From the NCBI GenBank assembly GCA_030426685.1, contig JAUHYC010000001.1, forward strand, positions 153,955 through 217,954: a stretch of DNA of 64,000 nt, given 5' to 3'. The notes beneath the pieces were generated by a model that had not been told where the DNA came from, ran no database searches, and saw nothing but the letters and a program-made list of their open reading frames with translations. The DNA comes from Alphaproteobacteria bacterium. Lineage in GTDB: Bacteria; Pseudomonadota; Alphaproteobacteria; Rhodobacterales; Rhodobacteraceae. Each line of letters opens with the position of its first letter. Positions within the stretch are counted from its first letter, which is position 1. The position numbers and the translations under genes are program-made. Shown one piece after another: positions 18,483 to 27,066 of this stretch.

Positions 18483-19937
18483 TTAAACGCCTGTCGCCGG
18501 GATGCCCGTCCGCTCCACCGGACGTGGCGCGGTCAGCTCTTTCCAAGTGCTCAATGACTTGTTCACCTGGGTATTGGCCTCACGCGCAACAAACTTTCCG
18601 TGTCCTTCCTTGGTTCTGATTTCGCCATCATGCACCGCGACCTCACCACGGGTCAGGGTAAACCGGGGCAATCCGCGCACCTCTTTACCCTCAAACACGT
18701 TGTAATCGATGGACGATTGCTGTTTATCCGCCGAAATCACCTTGGTCTTATCCGGATCCCAAACCACGAGGTCAGCATCACCTCCGACAAGGACCGATCC
18801 CTTTTTCGGATAACAATTCAATATCTTGGCGATATTTGTTGAAGTCACCGCCACAAACTCGTTGGGCGTCAACCGACCCGTGTTCACCCCATAAGTCCAC
18901 AACATCGGCATACGATCTTCCAGACCACCGGTCCCGTTCGGGATCTTGGTGAAATCCCCCACGCCATAGCGTTTCTGCTCAGTTGTAAAGGCGCAATGGT
19001 CCGTCGCCACAACACTCAGCGATCCCGATTGCAGCCCGTTCCACAGACTGTCCTGATGCTGCTTGTTCCGGAATGGGGGGCTCATGACCCGACGCGCTGC
19101 GTGATCCCAATCCTGATTGAAATACTCGCTCTCGTCCAACGTCAGATGCTGAATCAGAGGCTCGCCCCACACCCGCTTGCCCTGCATCTTGGCGCGCCTG
19201 ATCGCCTCATGCGCCTCTTCGCAGGAGGTATGCACGACATAGAGCGGCACACCCGCCATATCGGCAATCATGATGGCGCGGTTGGTGGCTTCGCCCTCAA
19301 CCTGCGGCGGGCGCGAATAGGCATGTGCCTCGGGGCCCGTATTGCCCTCAGCCAGCAGCTTGGCGCTCAACTCCGCCACTACATCGCCATTCTCGGCGTG
19401 CACCATTGCGATCCCGCCGAGTTCCGCCAGACGCTTGAATGATGAATACAACTCGTCATCGTTCACCATCAAAGCGCCCTTGTAGGCCATAAAATGCTTG
19501 AACGTGTTGATCCCGCGCGTCTCGATCACGGTTTTGATGTCATCAAAAACCTGCTCACCCCACCAGGTCACCGCCATGTGGAACGAGTAATCACAATTTG
19601 CGCGCGTCGACTTGTTGTCCCACCGTTTCAAAGCATCCAGTAAGCTTTCGCCGGGGTTAGGCAGCGCGAAATCCACAACCATCGTCGTTCCACCCGCCAA
19701 CGCGGCCCGCGTGCCGCTTTCAAAGTCATCGCTGGAATAGGTGCCCATGAACGGCATTTCCAGATGCGTGTGCGGGTCAATCCCGCCGGGCATGACGTAG
19801 CAACCCGTTGCATCCAGCTCCTTGTCCCCCCGCAGGTCCGGGCCGATCTCAACAATCACACCGCCCTCAACCTTCACATCCGCCTTATAGGTCAGATCAG
19901 CGGTAACAACGGTTCCGTTCTTGATAACAGTACTCAT
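18483..19937 (-). CDS. hydA: dihydropyrimidinase (D-hydantoinase family)
   Basis: MPGGIDPHTHLEMPFMGT, KHFMAYKGALM, VHAENGD, VVHTSCEEAHEAI. Confidence 0.93.
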   Translation of the reverse strand: MSTVIKNGTVVTADLTYKADVKVEGGVIVEIGPDLRGDKELDATGCYVMPGGIDPHTHLEMPFMGTYSSDDFESGTRAALAGGTTMVVDFALPNPGESLLDALKRWDNKSTRANCDYSFHMAVTWWGEQVFDDIKTVIETRGINTFKHFMAYKGALMVNDDELYSSFKRLAELGGIAMVHAENGDVVAELSAKLLAEGNTGPEAHAYSRPPQVEGEATNRAIMIADMAGVPLYVVHTSCEEAHEAIRRAKMQGKRVWGEPLIQHLTLDESEYFNQDWDHAARRVMSPPFRNKQHQDSLWNGLQSGSLSVVATDHCAFTTEQKRYGVGDFTKIPNGTGGLEDRMPMLWTYGVNTGRLTPNEFVAVTSTNIAKILNCYPKKGSVLVGGDADLVVWDPDKTKVISADKQQSSIDYNVFEGKEVRGLPRFTLTRGEVAVHDGEIRTKEGHGKFVAREANTQVNKSLSTWKELTAPRPVERTGIPATGV

Positions 19938-19970
19938 TTTGAACTCCCTGATGCGGTCTGCGCCGCTTGC

Positions 19971-20030
19971 TTCATCTGGCTAAAAATACCTCGGGGGAGT
20001 CGCCCCGAGGGCGACGGGGGCAGCGCCCCC
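19971..20030. repeat. GC-palindromic intergenic element, copy 2
   Basis: TTCATCTGGCTAAAAATACCTCGGGGGAGTCGCCCCGAGGGCGACGGGGGCAGCGCCCCC, abutting the amidase stop; same architecture as 11924-11959. Confidence 0.55.
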
Positions 20031-21280
20031 TACTCAACGATCTCAGCCGTCTCAACGACTGCATGAAACAGAACATCCGCCCCGGCTGCAGCCCAGTCTT
20101 TGCTGATCTCTTCGGCTTCGTTATGGCTCAATCCATCCACACAAGGGCACATGACCATTGCGGTTGGCGCCACCCGGTTGATCCAGCAAGCATCATGCCC
20201 GGCCCCCGAGATGATATCCGTATGCGAATACCCCAACCGCTCTGCAGCGTCGCGCACCGCCGCAACGCAGCCATCATCAAACTTCACCGGATCAAAGCCG
20301 CCAACTTTTTCGAACTCGATCTGCAGACCCATCTCATCGACAATATCCTCGGCAGCGACACGCAGACGGTTCTCCATATCCGTGATCACGTCCAACTCGG
20401 GCGAGCGGAAATCGACAGTGAACACAGCCTTTCCCGGGATCACGTTGCGCGAGTTCGGATACACATCGATATGCCCCGCCGCGCCAACGGCATGTGGCGC
20501 GTGCGACCAGGCGATCTCATCCACTTTCTCAAGGATACGCGCCATCGCCAAACCGGCATTCTTGCGCATCGGCATCGGGGTCGAGCCGGTATGCGCGTCC
20601 TTGCCGGTCACCGTGATCTGAGTCCAGCTCAGCCCCTGGCCATGCGTGACGACGCCAATATCCTTGCCTTCAGCTTCCAGTATCGGCCCTTGTTCAATGT
20701 GCAACTCAAAAAAGGCGTGCATTTTTCGTACGCCGACTTCCTCGTCACCGCGCCAACCGATCCGCTTTAGTTCATCGCCGAATTTCTTCCCTTCAGCGTC
20801 CTCGCGATCATAGGCCCAATCCTGCGTGTGCATCCCGGCGAAAACACCGGACGACAACATTGCAGGCGCATAGCGCGTTCCTTCCTCGTTGGTCCAGTTC
20901 GTCGCCACGATAGGGTGTTTGGTTTTGATCCCCAGATCATTCAGAGTCCGAATGATTTCCAATCCCCCCAAAACACCCAGAACACCATCATATTTTCCAC
21001 CTGTGGGCTGGGTATCCAGATGAGACCCGACATAGACAGGCAGGGCCTCAGGATCAGTCCCCTCCCTCCTGGCAAACATATTGCCCATTTGGTCCAACCC
21101 CATTGAGCACCCAGCTTCTTCACACCATTTCTGAAACAAGGCACGCCCTTCGGCGTCTTCATCCGTCAGGGTCTGGCGGTTGTTACCACCAGCAACACCG
21201 GGGCCAATCTTGGCCATCTCCATCAGGCTGTCCCACAATCTGTCGCCATTGATCCTGAGGTTTTGCGCCGGAGCTGCCAT
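20030..21280 (-). CDS. Zn-dependent amidase/hydrolase, N-carbamoyl-beta-alanine (ureidopropionase)-type
   Basis: GSHLDTQPTGGKYDGVLGVLGGLE, NEEGTRY, FELHIEQGPILE: M20 amidase/hydantoinase-carbamoylase family. Confidence 0.9.
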   Translation of the reverse strand: MAAPAQNLRINGDRLWDSLMEMAKIGPGVAGGNNRQTLTDEDAEGRALFQKWCEEAGCSMGLDQMGNMFARREGTDPEALPVYVGSHLDTQPTGGKYDGVLGVLGGLEIIRTLNDLGIKTKHPIVATNWTNEEGTRYAPAMLSSGVFAGMHTQDWAYDREDAEGKKFGDELKRIGWRGDEEVGVRKMHAFFELHIEQGPILEAEGKDIGVVTHGQGLSWTQITVTGKDAHTGSTPMPMRKNAGLAMARILEKVDEIAWSHAPHAVGAAGHIDVYPNSRNVIPGKAVFTVDFRSPELDVITDMENRLRVAAEDIVDEMGLQIEFEKVGGFDPVKFDDGCVAAVRDAAERLGYSHTDIISGAGHDACWINRVAPTAMVMCPCVDGLSHNEAEEISKDWAAAGADVLFHAVVETAEIVE

Positions 21281-21329
21281 TTTGTACTTCCCTGTTGCTT
21301 GCGATTTAGCTCGCTTTTGGTGTCTTGAT

Positions 21330-21345
21330 TTGACCATCTGGTCAA
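21330..21345. promoter_or_regulatory. RutR-type operator
   Basis: Perfect palindrome TTGACCA-TC-TGGTCAA between the divergent amidase operon and rutR. Matches the known RutR consensus TTGACCANNTGGTCAA. Confidence 0.85.
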
Positions 21346-21445
21346 ACTCACGCTATCACGGGTTCGACATCAGTCAAGAAATTGCATAGCCCTGCTGGAA
21401 TTTTCGACATATTCAGCGTCCGATTGGCCGAAAAAGAGACATCCC

Positions 21446-22060
21446 GTGAACATGCCCAAAGACCGCACCCCAACACGGATTCAGCAAAAGAACCGCGCCG
21501 CGATTCTCGAAGCGGCCCTGAACGTGTTCTCTGCCCATGGATTTCGCGGTTCGACCGTGGATCAGATTGCAGCCGAAGCAGGGTTGAGCAAGCCAAACCT
21601 GCTCTATTATTTCCCGTCGAAAGAAGCGATCCACACCGCTCTGTTGTCTGGTCTGCTTGAAGTTTGGTTGGCACCGCTACACGCTTTGAATGAAGACGGA
21701 GACCCGATGGAAGAGATTCTGTCTTACATCCAGCGCAAGCTTGAGATGAGCCGCGACCTCCCCCGCGAAAGCCGCCTGTTCGCCAATGAGCTGGTTCAGG
21801 GTGCACCTCGCATTCATGAAGCTTTGTCCAGCGATCTCAAGAATCTGGTTGACGAGAAAACTGCCATCCTCACCCGATGGATGGATCAGGGAAAGATCGC
21901 GTGTGTGCATCCTTATCATCTGGTCTTTTCGATCTGGGCGCTGACACAGCACTATGCGGATTTCGACGTTCAGGTCAGGGCCATTCTAGGTGGTGAAGAC
22001 CCTTTTGAAGGGGCTGGCCCGTTTGTGGAATTGCTCTATCGAAAACTGCTGACACCTTAA
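21446..22060 (+). CDS. rutR: TetR-family regulator, RutR-like
   Basis: TetR HTH (NRAAILEAALNVFSAHGFRGSTVDQIAAEAGLSKPNLLYYF) and IWALTQHYADFDVQVRAILG, typical of RutR C-termini. Confidence 0.9.
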   Translation: MNMPKDRTPTRIQQKNRAAILEAALNVFSAHGFRGSTVDQIAAEAGLSKPNLLYYFPSKEAIHTALLSGLLEVWLAPLHALNEDGDPMEEILSYIQRKLEMSRDLPRESRLFANELVQGAPRIHEALSSDLKNLVDEKTAILTRWMDQGKIACVHPYHLVFSIWALTQHYADFDVQVRAILGGEDPFEGAGPFVELLYRKLLTP

Positions 22061-22094
22061 GAGACGCTTAACACTATTGGTCAAAGCTCACTAC

Positions 22095-22319
22095 ATGATG
22101 ATGCTCAGACCAGATCCGGCGCCTTGGATAACCCAGCTCTTTTCCTCCCGATCTGCGCGAACGGGTGCGGTCGTACGTCGTTCGGTCGCCTGGGTGGAAC
22201 GCGAGGTTGGTCACGCGGCGTTTCAGAGTGAAGTGAAGCGGCGCGGATACCACTTGATCCGCACCGCCAATCAATATGTCATCATCTGCCACAACGGCCC
22301 AATTGACATTCTGTTCTGA
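22095..22319 (+). CDS. small conserved-looking hypothetical protein
   Basis: ORF fills the gap between rutR and preA; basic 74-80 aa protein. Exact start uncertain (22077 or 22095). Confidence 0.5.
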   Translation: MMMLRPDPAPWITQLFSSRSARTGAVVRRSVAWVEREVGHAAFQSEVKRRGYHLIRTANQYVIICHNGPIDILF

Positions 22320-22366
22320 GAAAATTCGTCGAATTTTCTCTTCAAAGATTTTTCGTTGAAAAATCT
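22318..22366. terminator. two consecutive palindromes in a convergent intergenic gap
   Basis: GAGAAAATTCG-T-CGAATTTTCTC (22318-22340) and AGATTTTTC-GTT-GAAAAATCT (22346-22366), between the + ORF stop and the preA stop. Confidence 0.6.
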
Positions 22367-22370
22367 CCAC

Positions 22371-23675
22371 CTATTCAGCTGCTTTGGCCATCGGGTTGTT
22401 GGGATGCGTCGTCCAGTTGGCATATTCAGCATCAACAACCTTGCCCGTACGCGGATCGACCTCTCCGGCCGCCATTGGGACCATCGAGATACAACCCTCG
22501 ACCGGACAGACATCAACGCAAAGATTACAGGCCACGCATTCCTCATCGATGACATCGAATACCCGGTCTGCCGACATCGAGATCGCCTGATGGCTCGTAT
22601 CTTCGCAGGCTGCATAGCAGCGCCCACACTTGATGCATTGATCCTGATCGATCTTAGCTTTGGCCACGTAGTTCAAATTCAGATACTGCCAATCCGTCAC
22701 GTTCGGCACGGCCCTTCCGACCACCTCGGATAGGTTGGAAAAGCCTTTCTCATCCATCCATTCCGACAACCCTGCCGTCAGTTCATCAATGATCTTGAAC
22801 CCATAGGTCATCGCGGCCGTGCAAACCTGCACCGTTCCACAGCCAAGCGAAATAAACTCAGCTGCGTCCCGCCAAGTCGTCACACCGCCAATTCCCGATA
22901 TCGGCAACCCGCGCGTGGCCTCAGCGCGTGCAATTTCCGAGACCATCGACAATGCGATCGGCTTAACCGCAGGTCCGCAGTAGCCTCCATGACTTCCCTT
23001 TCCGTCAATCGACGGCTCGGGGCTGAAGGTATCCAGGTTGACGCTGGTGATTGAATTGATCGTATTGATCAACGAAACCGCATCCGCGCCACCATTCCGG
23101 GCGGCTGCCGCTGGTTTGCGAATATCGGTGATATTCGGCGTGAGCTTCACAATCACAGGGCGGTCATAGTATTGCTTGCACCACCGCGTTACCATCTCGA
23201 TATATTCCGGCACTTGCCCCACGGCCGACCCCATGCCGCGCTCGCTCATCCCATGGGGGCAGCCGAAGTTCAGCTCGATCCCATCCGCACCGGTTTCCGC
23301 CACGCGCGGCAAGATGGCTTTCCAGGCTTCTTCCTCGCACGGCACCATGATTGAGGCGATCAGCGCGCGATCCGGATAGTCAGCCTTTACGCGGGCCATT
23401 TCCTCGAGATTTACCTCAAGCGGTCGGTCCGTGATCAGTTCGATGTTGTTGAGCCCCAACAACCGGCGGTCGGCACCATAGATTGAGCCATAGCGTGGCC
23501 CGTTCACATTCACGACCGGAGGCCCCTCGGCCCCCAGTGTCTTCCACACAACGCCACCCCATCCGGCCTCGAATGCGCGGCGAACGTTGTATTCCTTATC
23601 GGTTGGCGGCGCAGAAGCCAGCCAGTATGGGTTTGGGCTCGATATTCCCAGGAAGTCTGTCGTTAAATCAGCCAT
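22371..23675 (-). CDS. preA: NAD-dependent dihydropyrimidine dehydrogenase subunit PreA
   Basis: DHOD-like FMN domain (LNFGCPHGMSERGMGSAVGQ, ISGIGGV) plus C-terminal CIKCGRCYAACEDTSHQAI / CVACNLCVDVCPVEGCI. Confidence 0.95.
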   Translation of the reverse strand: MADLTTDFLGISSPNPYWLASAPPTDKEYNVRRAFEAGWGGVVWKTLGAEGPPVVNVNGPRYGSIYGADRRLLGLNNIELITDRPLEVNLEEMARVKADYPDRALIASIMVPCEEEAWKAILPRVAETGADGIELNFGCPHGMSERGMGSAVGQVPEYIEMVTRWCKQYYDRPVIVKLTPNITDIRKPAAAARNGGADAVSLINTINSITSVNLDTFSPEPSIDGKGSHGGYCGPAVKPIALSMVSEIARAEATRGLPISGIGGVTTWRDAAEFISLGCGTVQVCTAAMTYGFKIIDELTAGLSEWMDEKGFSNLSEVVGRAVPNVTDWQYLNLNYVAKAKIDQDQCIKCGRCYAACEDTSHQAISMSADRVFDVIDEECVACNLCVDVCPVEGCISMVPMAAGEVDPRTGKVVDAEYANWTTHPNNPMAKAAE

Positions 23676-23720
23676 TTATCCGGCCTCCCTGATGCAGTTC
23701 AGCATCTTTGTCTTACAGTT

Positions 23721-25055
23721 TTACGCGTTCAGGCTTGCGTGAATGTCCATCGCGGCGTCGCGACCCTCGGCAACGGCCGTCACCGTCAGATCATCGCCGC
23801 CCGCAGCACAGTCGCCACCGGCCCAGACCCCTTTCAACGAGGTACGCCCGGCTTCGTTCACGGCGATCTTGTTGCCCTCCATTGACAGGCCCTCTGGTGC
23901 GCCTTCAAGGGTCTGACCAATCGCCATGAGAACCTGATCCGCAGAAAGGCGAGTAGTCTCACCAGTACCGCTCAGCTGGCCATCATGGCTGGCAGTATAC
24001 TCCATTTCGATCTCTGCCGCTGCGCCATTGCCATGAACCGCTACTGGTTGAACGTTGCACATGATCCGAACACCGTGCGAAGCCGCCAAATCCTGCTCGT
24101 ACCGGCTGGCCCCCATCGCGTCACGACCACGCCGATAGGCGATGGTGACGTGCTCTGCCCCCAGCAGCTTCGATTTCACGGCGGCATCAACGGCAGTCAT
24201 CCCACCGCCGATCACCACGACATTGCGACCCACCGGCAAATGCGCCAGATCGCTGGCCTGCCGCACCTCCGAGATAAAATCGACCGCGTGCCCGACTCCG
24301 TTTTTGTCGACACCCTGCGCCCGCAACGCGTTCACGCCCGCCAAACCAATCGACAGAAAAACTGCATCGTAATTTTCCAGCAGACCATCAAGCGAGATCG
24401 TCTCACCCAGAACTGAATCAGTCTCGATCGCTATCCCACCGATCTCGAGCAGCCAGGTCACTTCGGCCTGCGCGAAATTGTTTGTCGATTTATAGGCGGC
24501 GATCCCGTATTCATTCAGACCGCCGGGTTTGGGCTTAGCTTCGTGGATGACCACGTCATGCCCCAGCATTGCCAGCCGGTGTGCACAAGCCAGCCCTGCA
24601 GGGCCCGCCCCGATAACGGCAATCGTCTTGCCTGTCGAAGCTGCTCGCTCAAACGGGTGTGCGCCCGAAGCCATCACATCATCCGTCGCAAACCGCTGCA
24701 AGCGCCCGATCTCAACCGGTTTGCCTTCAGCCGTCTCGCGCACGCAGGCTTCTTCACACAGTGTCTCGGTCGGACATACGCGGGCGCACATGCCGCCCAG
24801 AATGTTCTGCTCCAGAATGGTTCGCCCTGCTGCCTGAGGCTGGCCTGCCTGAATTTGACGGATGAACAACGGAATATCGATATCCGTTGGACAAGCCGTC
24901 ACACATGGCGCGTCATAGCAGAAATAGCAGCGATCCGCGGCCACGGCGGCCTCGTGCGGGGCCAAAGGCGGATGCAGATCGGTGAAATTCGAGGTCAGCT
25001 CATCGCTGGAAAGCCGCCCGGAGACGATCCCGGGTGCCATCTGGCCCTGTGCCAT
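23721..25055 (-). CDS. preT: NAD-dependent dihydropyrimidine dehydrogenase subunit PreT
   Basis: CYFCYDAPCVTACPTDIDIPLFIRQI, FAD site VIGAGPAGLACAHRLA, NAD(P) site VVIGGGMTAVDAA. Start refined to MAQGQMAPG. Confidence 0.93.
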   Translation of the reverse strand: MAQGQMAPGIVSGRLSSDELTSNFTDLHPPLAPHEAAVAADRCYFCYDAPCVTACPTDIDIPLFIRQIQAGQPQAAGRTILEQNILGGMCARVCPTETLCEEACVRETAEGKPVEIGRLQRFATDDVMASGAHPFERAASTGKTIAVIGAGPAGLACAHRLAMLGHDVVIHEAKPKPGGLNEYGIAAYKSTNNFAQAEVTWLLEIGGIAIETDSVLGETISLDGLLENYDAVFLSIGLAGVNALRAQGVDKNGVGHAVDFISEVRQASDLAHLPVGRNVVVIGGGMTAVDAAVKSKLLGAEHVTIAYRRGRDAMGASRYEQDLAASHGVRIMCNVQPVAVHGNGAAAEIEMEYTASHDGQLSGTGETTRLSADQVLMAIGQTLEGAPEGLSMEGNKIAVNEAGRTSLKGVWAGGDCAAGGDDLTVTAVAEGRDAAMDIHASLNA

Positions 25056-25112
25056 CACGCTACTCCCTGTAGATATGTTTGTTATGGGGTACAGCTTGCC
25101 ACAATCTGATTT

Positions 25113-25145
25113 TTTATCAATTGGTAAAATTTGCCAAATGGTCAA
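25113..25145. promoter_or_regulatory. two tandem degenerate RutR-like sites upstream of preT
   Basis: TTTATCA-AT-TGGTAAA (25113-25128) and TTTGCCA-AA-TGGTCAA (25130-25145), centres 17 bp apart. Confidence 0.5.
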
Positions 25146-25154
25146 AAAATGAAA

Positions 25155-25178
25155 AATCCGGGCGGAATGGCCCGGATT
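25155..25178 (-). terminator. rho-independent terminator of the cupin gene
   Basis: AATCCGGGC-N6-GCCCGGATT perfect stem; minus strand continues TTTCATTTTTT. Confidence 0.8.
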
Positions 25179-25214
25179 CAGTCAGAAATTGCCTATTTTG
25201 TTGGCAGCGGTGGC

Positions 25215-25847
25215 TCAGACCATCCCACCCAGGTGGCCGGATTTGATCCAAACACGGGCTCCGCCCTCTCCTGCTACAGCAGCAAAGCGTGATCCAGGCG
25301 GCAATCGCAACCAGTCCCAAGTGCCAAATTCTTCGCCCGCCTCGGCAAAGCCACCTTCGATCACGAAGACCTCAAGGCCCTTGCTGGCATCCAGTACAAC
25401 TTGATCACCTGCGGCCCAGCTTTGCACCCGAACATCCTCATGCACATCCTTGAACAAATCGAAATCTCCGCCCCCGTTGATCGAGCGCCGAACCTCGGTG
25501 CGGTCGTCGGGGTCGAACTGATGCAATTTGACCAGTATGGTCGCGCCTTCGCTGGCTGAAGGTGTATGGGATGAGGTTGGAGGATTACGCACATAGCTGC
25601 CGACCGGGAAATCACCAGTTTCATCCTGAAACACGCCCTCGAGCACCAGATACTCCTCGCCCCCGTCATGCGTATGTGCCGAAAAAGCGCTGCCAGGTGC
25701 AAAGCGCACGATTGTAGTGGCACGCGCCACTTCCTCGCCAATGCGGTCGAGCATCTTGCGTTCGACGCCCGCAGACGGAGAGGCGACCCATTCGGTCTCG
25801 TCAAAGTGGACGGCGACCCGCTGACTGAAATCTGCATTGACCCGCAT
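25215..25847 (-). CDS. ChrR-like cupin domain protein
   Basis: FAPGSAFSAHTHDGGEEYLVLEGVFQDETGDFPVGSYVRNPP cupin signature. Start refined using AGGAGG spacing. Confidence 0.85.
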   Translation of the reverse strand: MRVNADFSQRVAVHFDETEWVASPSAGVERKMLDRIGEEVARATTIVRFAPGSAFSAHTHDGGEEYLVLEGVFQDETGDFPVGSYVRNPPTSSHTPSASEGATILVKLHQFDPDDRTEVRRSINGGGDFDLFKDVHEDVRVQSWAAGDQVVLDASKGLEVFVIEGGFAEAGEEFGTWDWLRLPPGSRFAAVAGEGGARVWIKSGHLGGMV

Positions 25848-25998
25848 CTGCATCCTCCTGCGTTGCTGCACCAATAGATGGGACCTGGAACCGAATTTTC
25901 AAACCGGGGACGTTTCGGGTTTTGACGCCCTCCACTGCTTGTTGTACTTCCGATTGAGGCAGGTGCCGATTTCCGGCCCGATCAGAAAGCGTGACTAA

Positions 25999-26994
25999 AT
26001 GCAGGCAAGCCCGGCGACATTCAACATCCTCATAATCGGGCAAAACAACCGGCTGCAATTCGAGGCTCTGCTGTTTGCCGCCTCACTCAGACACAGCGCG
26101 CCGGGGTTCAAAGGGCGGTTGTTTGTTGGCGTTCCCCAGCCCGGTCCGCTCTGGCCTCAGAACCCGAGCATTCTGAACGCCGAAGTTTTGGAAGCGCTGA
26201 AGCATCTGGGCGCCGAGATCCTTCCCTTTGAGTCTCGCTCATTCGGCGCAAGCTATCCCCATGGCAACAAGATCGAAGCACTGCTGGCGATGCCCGAGGG
26301 CGAACCTTTTGTCTTCTTTGACAGCGATACGCTGATCACCGGCGAACTGTCCGAAGTACCGTTTGATTTTGACCGGCCCGGCGCCTCGCTGCGGGTTGAC
26401 GGGACCTGGCCGAAACCCACCCTGTATGGCCCGGGCTACGAAGGTATCTGGCGCGCCTTGTATGACCGGTTCGGGCTGGATTTCGAAAGCTCCCTCAATC
26501 CCAGTCAGCCAGCGGGTTATTGGCGGCGCTACCTGTATTTCAACGCCGGGTACTTCTATTACAAATGTCCACGCCGGTTTGGAGAGCGGTATCTCGACTA
26601 CGCCCGCACCATCCGGGATGAGGAAATCCCCGAACTGACCGGGCAGACTCTGGACCCGTGGTTGGATCAGGTCGCTTTGCCGCTGGTTATCCACTCTTTC
26701 GGAGGTGGTCGGGATGCTTTGCCCGAAGGCCTGTTGGACGGTTCGGTCAGCTGTCACTATCGCCTGTTCCCATTGCTCTATGCGCGCGAAAGCGATCATG
26801 TGGTCGAAGTGCTGGAAACCGTTGTTGGACCCAATAAGATCAAGAAAGCGCTCAAGGGGTACGATCCGCTGAAAAAGCTGGTGATCCAGCGCAAGGGTGC
26901 GAAGATCCGGGCCTTGTTTGACCGCGACAACCTGCCCACACGTGAGCAAGCCATCCGCAAGACGATCAAGTCCAAGGGGCTGTGGCTGCGGTGA
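25999..26994 (+). CDS. hypothetical protein, GT-A glycosyltransferase-like
   Basis: VFFDSDTLI (DxD-like) and HGNKIEALL in a Rossmann-like context. Confidence 0.6.
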   Translation: MQASPATFNILIIGQNNRLQFEALLFAASLRHSAPGFKGRLFVGVPQPGPLWPQNPSILNAEVLEALKHLGAEILPFESRSFGASYPHGNKIEALLAMPEGEPFVFFDSDTLITGELSEVPFDFDRPGASLRVDGTWPKPTLYGPGYEGIWRALYDRFGLDFESSLNPSQPAGYWRRYLYFNAGYFYYKCPRRFGERYLDYARTIRDEEIPELTGQTLDPWLDQVALPLVIHSFGGGRDALPEGLLDGSVSCHYRLFPLLYARESDHVVEVLETVVGPNKIKKALKGYDPLKKLVIQRKGAKIRALFDRDNLPTREQAIRKTIKSKGLWLR

Positions 26995-27066
26995 CGCGGA
27001 CGTTGTGCGTGGCGGGGCAATGCCCTAGAGATTCATCAACGCTTAATCCAACAGGAGATTTCATAG

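Noticed and set aside
22078-22084. Additional RutR half-site TGGTCAA downstream of rutR
   Set aside because: The opposite arm does not match; a single heptamer is expected by chance.
27001-27066. Possible SAM-responsive riboswitch in front of metY
   Set aside because: Some pairing is possible (CGTTG/CAACG, GGGC/GCCC), but I do not recognise the conserved core of SAM-II or SAM/SAH riboswitches. The region is short.
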